From: Duganella sp. Root1480D1 | GTDB taxonomy: Bacteria; Pseudomonadota; Gammaproteobacteria; Burkholderiales; Burkholderiaceae_D | NCBI RefSeq assembly: GCF_001427305.1 | Contig: NZ_LMFZ01000008.1 | Coordinates: 55,315-119,314 of the forward strand | Direction: 5' to 3' | Length of the DNA: 64,000 nucleotides | Shown here: one piece after another, positions 28,012 through 34,627 of the stretch | Layout of the letters: every line of letters begins with the position of its first letter | Numbering within the stretch: position 1 is the stretch's first letter | The notes under the pieces: generated by a model | Databases searched by the model: none | Seen by the model: the letters and a program-made list of their open reading frames with translations, nothing else | Told to the model about the DNA's origin: nothing | Program-made: the position numbers and the translations under genes

Positions 28012-28808
28012 CAGGCGGCCTGCTTGGTCTGTTCGAGGGTGGCTGCCGCGGCGGCGGCGATCATTGGATTCGCGCTGCGCGCCAGGTCGGCAAACGCGGC
28101 AAGGCCGGCGGCGCGGTCAATGCAAGCGAGCGATACTGCGGCTTGCCATTTGACGGTGTCACTGTCGTGGTCCTTCAGCGATTGCAGGCACTCGATACTG
28201 TCCGGGCCGCCATAAGTACCGAGGAATTTGGCCATCAGCTCGACCAGGGTGACGACCGGGAAGGCATTCCATTGGCACACGGGGGCGCCACTTGCGGCAT
28301 CAAAGCGCCAGCCATACGGTGTGGAAGTCTTGGGCGACAGCGACAATACTGCCACTGGATGGTCGGCGCGCAGGCTCAGGATGCGATTGGCCGAATCGGT
28401 CGAAAAGAAATCTCCGCGTTTCAGGCTGCCGCTTTGTTCAAGGCGCGCGTGCGCGCTCATGCTGAACGTCGCGTTCTGATAATTCTCCAGCGTGTACAGC
28501 TGATATTCGGCATCAGCCAGGAAGTAGCTGATATTGTCCGCGTTGTGGGTGAAAATAGCCGACGCAAATTCCTTGCAGTCGAAAGTTATTAAATTAATAT
28601 TGAACCATTTGCCCGACATCAGCGTCAGCGCGGTTTCGGACTGCAGTCGCGGCAGCTTGCGGTAATAATCCCTGGCATTGCGTACTTCCTTGGCGACCAT
28701 GGCCTGGAAGTCGAAATTCGGAATCACTTCGCGGAATTCTTTTTCAAAATTAAAGATGCACTGCGGCTCCGCCGAGTCCAGTATGCGTTGGAAGGTTTCG
28801 GGATTCAT
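28011..28808 (-). CDS. Putative beta-barrel/cupin-like protein with HEAT-like tail
   Basis: 265 residues, no family recognised with certainty. Residues about 60-185 are rich in alternating beta-strand pattern (WFNINLITFD, FSMSAHARLEQSGSLKRGDFFS, HPVAVLSLS, YGWRFDAASG), suggesting a beta-helix barrel. Residues about 205-262 (SIECLQSLKDHDSDTVKWQA, AVSLACIDRAAGLAAFADLA) are helical repeats of HEAT type. Architecture and position match the 297-residue gene that follows. It is the first enzyme-like gene after the peptide, 55 bp downstream across a strong hairpin; the start has only a poor ribosome binding site (GAGAACAC). Confidence 0.6.
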   Translation of the reverse strand: MNPETFQRILDSAEPQCIFNFEKEFREVIPNFDFQAMVAKEVRNARDYYRKLPRLQSETALTLMSGKWFNINLITFDCKEFASAIFTHNADNISYFLADAEYQLYTLENYQNATFSMSAHARLEQSGSLKRGDFFSTDSANRILSLRADHPVAVLSLSPKTSTPYGWRFDAASGAPVCQWNAFPVVTLVELMAKFLGTYGGPDSIECLQSLKDHDSDTVKWQAAVSLACIDRAAGLAAFADLARSANPMIAAAAAATLEQTKQAA

Positions 28809-28827
28809 GTGTTCTCGTTCAGGTAGT

Positions 28828-28851
28828 GCCTCTCCCTGGACCGGGAGAGGC
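28828..28851 (-). terminator. Perfect hairpin between peptide gene and downstream enzymes (attenuator-like)
   Basis: Nine-base perfect arms GCCTCTCCC (28828-28836) and GGGAGAGGC (28843-28851) with a 6-base loop sit 12 bp after the peptide stop codon and 19 bp before the next start. No T-tract follows on the transcribed strand, so readthrough is expected. Such hairpins let a peptide gene be expressed in excess of the genes behind it, or stabilise its 3' end after processing. Confidence 0.7.
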
Positions 28852-28863
28852 GTTACAGCTAAA

Positions 28864-29001
28864 TTACTGGGCCATTTCCCAGATAACGAACAGGCCTACC
28901 AGTGCCGGGATCAGTTGCTGGCCTTTTTCGGAGCCGGCTGCGTGGCTTTTTGCTTCCAGAGGAACAACGTTGATCATTGGCTGGTTTGCGGTTTGTTTCA
29001 T
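28864..29001 (-). CDS. 45-residue peptide, candidate precursor of a modified peptide
   Basis: A 45-codon gene preceded by AAGGAA at optimal distance and by a good promoter (29055-29084). The product has a polar N-terminal part (MKQTANQPMINVVPLEAKS, then HAAGSEKGQQ) and a hydrophobic C-terminal part (LIPALVGLFVIWEMAQ). It has no cysteine and few Ser/Thr, so a lanthipeptide-type product is unlikely. A polar leader followed by a hydrophobic core would suit a precursor peptide cleaved near GSEKGQQ. It heads an operon with two putative cupin-like proteins, an M16 peptidase and an ATPase. Alternatives: a small membrane protein or a regulatory leader peptide. Confidence 0.75.
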   Translation of the reverse strand: MKQTANQPMINVVPLEAKSHAAGSEKGQQLIPALVGLFVIWEMAQ

Positions 29002-29312
29002 TTGAATTTCCTTTTGGATTATTAAATTCCCAAGATAATTGATCTGGGTAAATGATTTTAGAAAATGAAAAGTAGCCTGGTCAATGATCTTTTCAATTTT
29101 GCAACGAAAGTTATTTAGATGAAATGCTCTAAATGAACCCTTTATTCGTTGAGTGTATTTTTGTCAAGTATGAGTAAGTCATTTGCCTTGAAGCGCCTGG
29201 CGAGCCGCATTGGCGGGTGCAATTGGCTATTGTTATGAAAGTATCTGCGCGAGGATGCTGCGGCACGACCGAACTGCTGCGTGTTTTCCTTACTTGACGG
29301 TTAAAATTCCGT
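29002..29312. other. AT-rich divergent intergenic region
   Basis: This 311-bp gap separates the peptide operon (minus) from the YfcC-like transporter (plus). Apart from the peptide promoter and its ribosome binding site I see no further gene. It is much richer in A and T than anything nearby, so binding sites for a regulator or nucleoid protein are likely, but no clear operator is visible. Confidence 0.5.
29055..29084 (-). promoter_or_regulatory. Sigma-70-type promoter of the peptide operon
   Basis: On the minus strand TTGACC (29084-29079) and TAAAAT (29060-29055) are separated by 18 bp, giving a transcript that starts near 29048, about 47 bases before the peptide start codon. It lies in a conspicuously AT-rich stretch. 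Confidence 0.65.
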
Positions 29313-30698
29313 ATGAATAAAATAAAATTACCAAACACCTTCATCCTGCTGTTCCTGATCCTGGCGTTGATCGCTCTGGCCACCTGGCTGGTGCCGGGCG
29401 GCAAATACGAGACTCACCTGGTCAACGGCAAGCAACTGGTCGACCCGGCCACCTTCCACTACATCGAGAGCAAGCCGCAGGGGCTGGCCGCCTTGCTGAT
29501 GGCGCCGATCAAGGGCTTCGCCGAGGCCGGGCTGATCATCGGCTTCGTGATGCTGACGGGTGGCGCCTTCAACGTGCTGCACAAGACCCAGGCCATCGAT
29601 GCCATGATCAAGTCCATCGCCAAGGCGCACTCGCGTTCGAGCCTGGTGCGCGTGGCCCTGATCCCGGTGTTCGTGACGCTGTTCTCGATTGGCGGCGCCA
29701 CCTTCGGCATGAACGAGGAAGCGATTCCCTTCATCCTGATCTTCGTGCCGCTGGCGCTGGCGCTTGGTTATGACACCATCACCGGCGTATCGATTCCCTT
29801 CCTCGGTTCGCAGGTGGGCTTCTGCGCAGCTTTCCTGAATCCCTTCAATGTCGGCATCGCGCAAGGCATCGCGGGCGTGCCGCTGTTCTCCGGCATCGGC
29901 TATCGCGTGATCGTGTGGTTCATCGCCACCATCGTCACCATCGTTTTCCTGATGTGGTACGCGGCGCGCATCAAGCGCCATCCGGAAAAGAGCCCGACCT
30001 ACCTGCTCGACATCGAAAAGCGCGCCGAAGGCGTGGTCGATTTCGGCGGCTTCGAAGGCATGACGGCGCGCCATCGCCTGGTGCTGTGGGTCTTTGCCGC
30101 CTCGCTTGGCGGCATGGTGTTCGGGGTGGTCAAGTTCGGCTGGTTCATCGAGGAGATCGGTGCGCTGTTCCTGGCCATGACCATCGTGGTGGCGCTGATC
30201 GGGCGCCTCGATTCCGACGAAGCAGTGGCAGCTTTCGTGCAGGGCGCGAAAGACCTGGTCGGCACCGGGCTGGTGATAGCACTGGCGCGCGGCACCATGG
30301 TGCTGGCGCGCGATGCCCACATCATCGACACCATGCTGCACGGCCTGATGCCGCTGGTGGCGTCGTCTTCACCGATCTTCTCGGCGCAGAAGATGTTCCT
30401 GATCCAGTCGGTGATCAATTTCTTCATCCACTCCGGCAGCGGGCAGGCCGCGCTGACCATGCCGATCATGGCGCCGCTGGCCGACCTGGTCGGCGTGTCG
30501 CGCCAGACCGCGATCCTGGCCTTCCAGTTCGGTGAGTTCACCACGCCGATGATCCCGACCTCGGGCATCACGGTCGGGGTGCTGGCGTTGGCGCGCATTC
30601 CGTGGCTGACCTGGGCGCGCTGGATGGTGCCGCTGCAGTTGATTTACCTGGTCCTGGCGCTGCTGTTGCTGGTGCCGCCTTGCCTCATGAACTGGTAG
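29313..30698 (+). CDS. YfcC-family membrane transporter
   Basis: 461 residues with about 11-12 membrane helices. The start KIKLPNTFILLFLILALIAL, the motif WLVPGGKYE, GGATFGMNEEAIPF and the ending region MPTSGITVGVLALARIPWLTWARW are typical of YfcC/C4-dicarboxylate anaerobic carrier-like permeases (DcuC/ArcD-related), which move small organic or amino acids. The gene overlaps its neighbour's start region (2 bp apart), indicating that its substrate is related to that of the zinc hydrolase behind it, perhaps an N-acyl amino acid. No Shine-Dalgarno is seen. Confidence 0.88.
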   Translation: MNKIKLPNTFILLFLILALIALATWLVPGGKYETHLVNGKQLVDPATFHYIESKPQGLAALLMAPIKGFAEAGLIIGFVMLTGGAFNVLHKTQAIDAMIKSIAKAHSRSSLVRVALIPVFVTLFSIGGATFGMNEEAIPFILIFVPLALALGYDTITGVSIPFLGSQVGFCAAFLNPFNVGIAQGIAGVPLFSGIGYRVIVWFIATIVTIVFLMWYAARIKRHPEKSPTYLLDIEKRAEGVVDFGGFEGMTARHRLVLWVFAASLGGMVFGVVKFGWFIEEIGALFLAMTIVVALIGRLDSDEAVAAFVQGAKDLVGTGLVIALARGTMVLARDAHIIDTMLHGLMPLVASSSPIFSAQKMFLIQSVINFFIHSGSGQAALTMPIMAPLADLVGVSRQTAILAFQFGEFTTPMIPTSGITVGVLALARIPWLTWARWMVPLQLIYLVLALLLLVPPCLMNW

Positions 30699-30699
30699 G

Positions 30700-31824
30700 A
30701 TGCCTGTCATGGAAACCATCAAACACCCGCTCTCCGCGCCCCACGGCACGGCGCATTACGAACTGACCAGCCATCGCTTCGGCAAGACGGGCGGGCCCAA
30801 GGCGTATATCCAGGCGGCGCTGCATGCCGACGAGGTGCCGGCCATGCTGGTGGCGCAGGAACTGCGCAAGCGGCTGCAGGCGCTGGAGGCAGCGGGCAAG
30901 GTGACGGGTGAAGTGATCCTGGTGCCGGCGGCCAACCCGATCGGGCTGGGGCAGGTCATCAACGAGCGTCCATTCGGGCGCTTTGACCTGAGCAACGGCA
31001 TCAATTTCAACCGCGGCTACCCGCATTATTGCGAGCAGCTCAAGGCCCGCCTGCAGGGCCAACTGGGCAGTGATGCCGACGCCAACGTGCGCACCATCCG
31101 CCGCCACTTGCGCGAACTGGTCGGGCAATGGCAGCCGACTTCGGATGCCACCACGCTCAAAAAGACGCTGCTGGAAATGGCGATCGATGCCGACATCGTG
31201 CTCGACATGCATTGCGAGAACGAGGGCGAGCTGCACCTGTATGTCGGCAGCTCGCTGTGCGAAATCGCGCAACCGCTGGCCAACCTGATGGGCGCCTGCG
31301 CCGTGCTGCACACCACGGGCGCGGGCGGCGAGCCATTCGACGAAGCCTGCAGCCGCCTGTGGTGGGACCTGGCCGCCCACTTTGGCCCGGACTTCCCGAT
31401 CCCTTCCGCCTGCATGGCGGCGACGGTGGAATTACGCGGCGAAGTGTCGGTCAGCTACCAGCTGGCGGCGCACGATGCGGAAGCGATCATCGGCTATCTC
31501 CACGTGCGCGGCATTGTCGATGCTGGCGACGTCAAGGTGCCGGAGCAGGGCTGCGCCCCGACGCCGCTGGAAGGCACGCAGCGCCTCGACGCGCCGCATG
31601 CCGGCATGCTGGTCTACCTGAAGGAAGTGGGCGACGCGGTGCGCGCGGGCGAGGTGATCGCCGACCTGGTGGACCCGGTCAGCGGCGACACCACGCATCT
31701 GAAGGCCGAAGTCGATGGCGTGCTGTTCACCCGGCTGGCACATCGCTACATCATCCGCGGCATGAATGTGGCCAAAATCGCCGGCAGCAAACCGTTCCGC
31801 AGCGGCAGTTTGCTGAGCCTGTAG
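30700..31824 (+). CDS. Succinylglutamate desuccinylase/aspartoacylase-family zinc hydrolase
   Basis: 374 residues (ATG at 30709 is an alternative start). It is an M14-like amidohydrolase: zinc ligands H42 and E45 in ALHADEVP and a third histidine in DMHCENEGELHLY, with RGYP/NFNRGY nearby as in AstE/ASPA relatives. The C-terminal 80 residues form a lipoyl-like beta domain (AGMLVYLKEVGDAVRAGEVI). These enzymes cut N-acyl amino acids. Starting 2 bp after the YfcC stop, it probably acts on what the transporter imports. Confidence 0.88.
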   Translation: MPVMETIKHPLSAPHGTAHYELTSHRFGKTGGPKAYIQAALHADEVPAMLVAQELRKRLQALEAAGKVTGEVILVPAANPIGLGQVINERPFGRFDLSNGINFNRGYPHYCEQLKARLQGQLGSDADANVRTIRRHLRELVGQWQPTSDATTLKKTLLEMAIDADIVLDMHCENEGELHLYVGSSLCEIAQPLANLMGACAVLHTTGAGGEPFDEACSRLWWDLAAHFGPDFPIPSACMAATVELRGEVSVSYQLAAHDAEAIIGYLHVRGIVDAGDVKVPEQGCAPTPLEGTQRLDAPHAGMLVYLKEVGDAVRAGEVIADLVDPVSGDTTHLKAEVDGVLFTRLAHRYIIRGMNVAKIAGSKPFRSGSLLSL

Positions 31825-31842
31825 TGTCGACTTTCTTTACAC
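31824..31842 (+). promoter_or_regulatory. Candidate activator box of the PEP-CTERM gene
   Basis: GTGTCGACTTTCTTTACAC has GTGT...ACAC ends and a pyrimidine-rich core, placed about 75 bp upstream of the sigma-54-type element at 31918. This is the usual distance for an enhancer-binding activator. I recall a similar box for the PrsR activator of PEP-CTERM genes, but the assignment is tentative. Confidence 0.4.
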
Positions 31843-31917
31843 TAGCGATCACGGTGGAAGTTGCCAAAAAGTCCAAGTAGTTGAATTTATTCAAGAAAAG
31901 TTGCCGTGCATGTGTCG

Positions 31918-31931
31918 GGCACGTTTCATGC
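31918..31931 (+). promoter_or_regulatory. Sigma-54-type promoter (-24/-12)
   Basis: GGCACGTTTCATGC has GG and GC separated by exactly 10 bases (consensus GGCAC-N5-TTGC with one mismatch), 43 bp upstream of the PEP-CTERM start codon. Many PEP-CTERM genes are controlled by RpoN with the PrsK/PrsR system. Confidence 0.6.
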
Positions 31932-31973
31932 TTTATAGCCTCCTTGTTGTTTAATTATGATAAGGATAATTGC

Positions 31974-32924
31974 ATGAAACCAATGAAAACCTCCTCCCTG
32001 CTGCGCGGCGTGATCGCCGCCGCCGCCATCCTGGCCAGCCAGGCTGCGTTGGCAGCGCCATCCTGGAACTTCGGCTATACCGGCAGCCTCACCAATTGGT
32101 CGGCGCCGGTTACGGGTCTCTACCGCGTAACGGCAGTCGGCGCGCAGGGCGGCCACGGCACCATCAGCAACGATTCATTCGTAGGCGGCCGCGGTGCGCA
32201 GATCATTGGCAGCTTCAATTTCAACGCAGGCGACAATTTCCTGCTGGCGGTCGGCGGCATGGGCAGTTCCTACGCCAATAACTACAACGGCGGCGGCGGC
32301 GGCGGCAGCTTCCTGGTCGACGATGATGGCACCGCGCTGCTGATCGCCGGCGGTGGCGGCGGCATTCGCGCCTACGCCGGCCAGAATGGCTTTGACGCCT
32401 CCCTTACCGCGTTCGGCATGCAGGGTTCCGGTTGGGGCAATGTCGGTGCGGCACAGGTGAAGACCACCGGCCTGGGCCAGGGCGGCATCGTGTCGTCCTA
32501 CAGTTACGGCGCCGGCGGCGCGGGCTTTTATTCCAACGGCGCGGATGATATGGGCGTCGACACCTCCGGCGGCCTGTCCTGGCTGAACCAGCTGGTGGGC
32601 GGCACCGGCAACATCAATTCCTACTGCAATTCGGTCGGCGGCTTCGGCGGCGGCGGTTCGGGCACCGGTTGCGGCGGCGGCGGCGGCGGCGGTGGCTACT
32701 CGGGCGGCGACGGCGGTTTTATCGCCGGCGGCGGCGGCTCGTGGAACGTGGGCTTCGACCAGCTGGCATTCGGCGGCGTCGGCTACGGCAACGGCAGCAT
32801 CCTGATTGAAGAAGTTTCGGCTGCGGCAGCGGTACCGGAACCAGCGTCGATGATGCTGGTGTCGGCTGGCCTGTTCGGCCTGGCCATGTCGCGCCGCCGC
32901 AAGGTCAAGGCGTCGAAACAATAA
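31974..32924 (+). CDS. Glycine-rich PEP-CTERM protein
   Basis: 316 residues from the ATG at 31974, preceded by AAGGAT. A signal peptide (LLRGVIAAAAILASQAALA) is followed by about 260 glycine-rich residues with runs such as GGGGGGSFLVDDDG, GGGGGIRAYAG and CGGGGGGGGYSGGDGG, typical of beta-helical, ALK-like glycine-rich surface domains. The C-terminus has the PEP-CTERM sorting signal VPEPASMMLVSAGLFGLAM followed by SRRRK. An exosortase (EpsH/XrtA, not in this window) would process it for association with the exopolysaccharide. The promoter elements upstream support RpoN control. Confidence 0.92.
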   Translation: MKPMKTSSLLRGVIAAAAILASQAALAAPSWNFGYTGSLTNWSAPVTGLYRVTAVGAQGGHGTISNDSFVGGRGAQIIGSFNFNAGDNFLLAVGGMGSSYANNYNGGGGGGSFLVDDDGTALLIAGGGGGIRAYAGQNGFDASLTAFGMQGSGWGNVGAAQVKTTGLGQGGIVSSYSYGAGGAGFYSNGADDMGVDTSGGLSWLNQLVGGTGNINSYCNSVGGFGGGGSGTGCGGGGGGGGYSGGDGGFIAGGGGSWNVGFDQLAFGGVGYGNGSILIEEVSAAAAVPEPASMMLVSAGLFGLAMSRRRKVKASKQ

Positions 32925-33438
32925 CGTTTTCCCGGGCGGCCGTGGTGGAGGCAATGATCCTCCATGGCCCGCCCGGCGTCTGGCGCCATATCGTGATGTC
33001 GGCCGCCTTGTGCGGCTTGCCCGTTGCGCGGGCCAGGAATTCGCCGCAGGCGATCTCGTATTGAATGCGGCCGTCTTCCAGCATCGCCCGGCTGGCTGTC
33101 ACCGGGCCACTGGCTTCGCGCCACCAGTCTTCCTTGTAGCTGCCATCCACGCCTGCCTCGTGCAGCGCATCGTCGCTATCGAAGCGCATGAAACCCGCGT
33201 CAAGTTCGGGACTGACGAAAGGGTAGGCGATTTCGGGGCGCCATTCGCAACGCTCGCCCTCGACCACCGTGGTGCCGGCAAAGCCGGTCATGGCCTTGCG
33301 GTCGGCCGGTATGCGCAGGTCGATATGGAAGTCGGCAGCCTGGAACCACCAGACCGGCGTCACCAGGTCGCTGCTGCCGTTGGCACGCCAGATGCCCTTG
33401 CGGCGCCACAGCCCTTCGTATGCCTGCGGTACGCTCAT
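32905..33438 (-). CDS. Conserved hypothetical protein (HRI1-like beta-barrel?)
   Basis: 177 residues, cytoplasmic, no signal peptide. It opens YEGLWRRKGIWRANGSSD and VWWFQAADFHIDLRIP, strands reminiscent of the lipocalin-like HRI1 fold; the function is unknown. Tryptophan-rich strands run to the end (WRQTPGGPWRIIASTT). It overlaps the upstream exported-protein gene by 4 bp (ATGA) and, at its 3' end, the convergent PEP-CTERM gene by 20 bp. Confidence 0.7.
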   Translation of the reverse strand: MSVPQAYEGLWRRKGIWRANGSSDLVTPVWWFQAADFHIDLRIPADRKAMTGFAGTTVVEGERCEWRPEIAYPFVSPELDAGFMRFDSDDALHEAGVDGSYKEDWWREASGPVTASRAMLEDGRIQYEIACGEFLARATGKPHKAADITIWRQTPGGPWRIIASTTAARENVIVSTP

Positions 33439-34127
33439 TTCAGGTCGTCGGTTTCGAAGTAGATGGTGCCGCCGATGGCCGCCAGGTTGGCTTTCAGCGC
33501 CATGGCCAGCGCGTCGTTGCCGGCGGCCTTGATCCCCAGTTTGCGCACCTGGACCGAGGCGGTCGGTGCGCCGGGAGTGGCGCGGTAAGACACGATATGG
33601 TCGAAGTCGGGACGGCTGTCGATTTCCTTGACGAGGAAGCGTTGCGCGCCGCTGCCGATTTGCATGTAGCGCGACATGCTGGCGTTGCGCGGCTTGTCGT
33701 CCAGTTGGCGGAACACCAGCACCTTGTCGATCACTACCCTGGCAGCAGGGTAGCGGGGACCGCCGCCGCGTTCAAAATGACCCTCTACCAGGTCGGCCTT
33801 GAATTCCTTGCGCGCGGCCTTCGCGTCCGGGGCCAGGGTGCTCAGTTCGAACTTTTCCGGGTCGATGGTCCACAGCGCGTCCTTGCCGTCCAGGCGCTTG
33901 CGCAGGGCGGCGTCGGTGGCCGGGTCGGCGATGTGGATTTGCAGGATGACCTGGTAGTCGTGCGGCGCATGGAACATCGGCAGGTGGGAGGCGTACAAGC
34001 CTTCCTGCCCGCCGAACAACGCCATGCCGTGGGTACCGTAGGTCTGGTCCGCTGCATGCAGGGGCAGCAGCGGCAGGGTGCAGGTTGCCAGGAAGGCGCC
34101 GGCAAGTGCGCGTCGAATCGGGTTCAT
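33435..34127 (-). CDS. Exported protein of unknown function
   Basis: 230 residues. An N-terminal signal peptide (RRALAGAFLATCTLPLLPLHA, cleavage before ADQTYG) is followed by a soluble domain with repeated histidines near the start (YGTHGMALFGG, HLPMFHAPHDYQVIL), a possible metal site. I do not recognise the family. It overlaps the next gene by ATGA, so both are translated from one message and probably act together in the periplasm and cytoplasm. Confidence 0.75.
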   Translation of the reverse strand: MNPIRRALAGAFLATCTLPLLPLHAADQTYGTHGMALFGGQEGLYASHLPMFHAPHDYQVILQIHIADPATDAALRKRLDGKDALWTIDPEKFELSTLAPDAKAARKEFKADLVEGHFERGGGPRYPAARVVIDKVLVFRQLDDKPRNASMSRYMQIGSGAQRFLVKEIDSRPDFDHIVSYRATPGAPTASVQVRKLGIKAAGNDALAMALKANLAAIGGTIYFETDDLK

Positions 34128-34136
34128 CCAGCCATT

Positions 34137-34547
34137 TTAACCCTTCAGCTCGGCGGGCACTTTGCCGCCGTTTTCCTCCAGCTTGTGCATCACTTGCTTA
34201 TGCAGCCAGATGTTCATGGCGGCGGAGTCGCCGGTATCGCCGGTGTAGTGCAATTCCTGCGCCAGTTCCTTACGGGCCTGCAGGCCGGAGTCGATGTCCA
34301 GCAGCTTGAGCAGGTCGACGATCGAGGTGCGCCAGTTCAGCGGCTGGCCAGCCTGGGCGGCTTTGGCATTGAGGATGGCTTCGACGTCGACTGGCTCCCT
34401 GGCCGCTGGCGCAGGAGCGGGCTGGGTCGGGATGGGGGCCGGCGTTGCGGCGGGCGCGGTAGAGGGCGCACCAGAGGCCGGTGAAGGGGCGGCCTCTTGA
34501 TGCGACGACGGGAAAATCTTGTGGAAAATATTGCTCAGGATGCCCAT
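34137..34547 (-). CDS. DUF3597 domain-containing protein
   Basis: 136 residues from the ATG at 34547 (GILSNIFHKIFPSSH). A proline/alanine-rich linker (about 20-65) leads to the conserved C-terminal domain: LNWRTSIVDLLKLLDIDSGL, then ELHYTGDTGDSAAMNIWLHK and the ending ENGGKVPAELKG, which match DUF3597 as I know it. The function is unknown; the family resembles LysM-adjacent small proteins. It lies 9 bp upstream of the exported protein gene on the same strand. Confidence 0.85.
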   Translation of the reverse strand: MGILSNIFHKIFPSSHQEAAPSPASGAPSTAPAATPAPIPTQPAPAPAAREPVDVEAILNAKAAQAGQPLNWRTSIVDLLKLLDIDSGLQARKELAQELHYTGDTGDSAAMNIWLHKQVMHKLEENGGKVPAELKG

Positions 34548-34627
34548 GTTTGCCTCGCTTTCGATTGGGTGAAAGCTTAGCAAGCATGGGCCAGGCACAA
34601 CGTGCGCTGGCTAACCGTTAGCGCACC

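Noticed and set aside
28864..29001. Lanthipeptide or other cysteine-based precursor
   Set aside because: The peptide has no cysteine and only Ser/Thr in its polar part; no LanM, LanB or YcaO gene is present.
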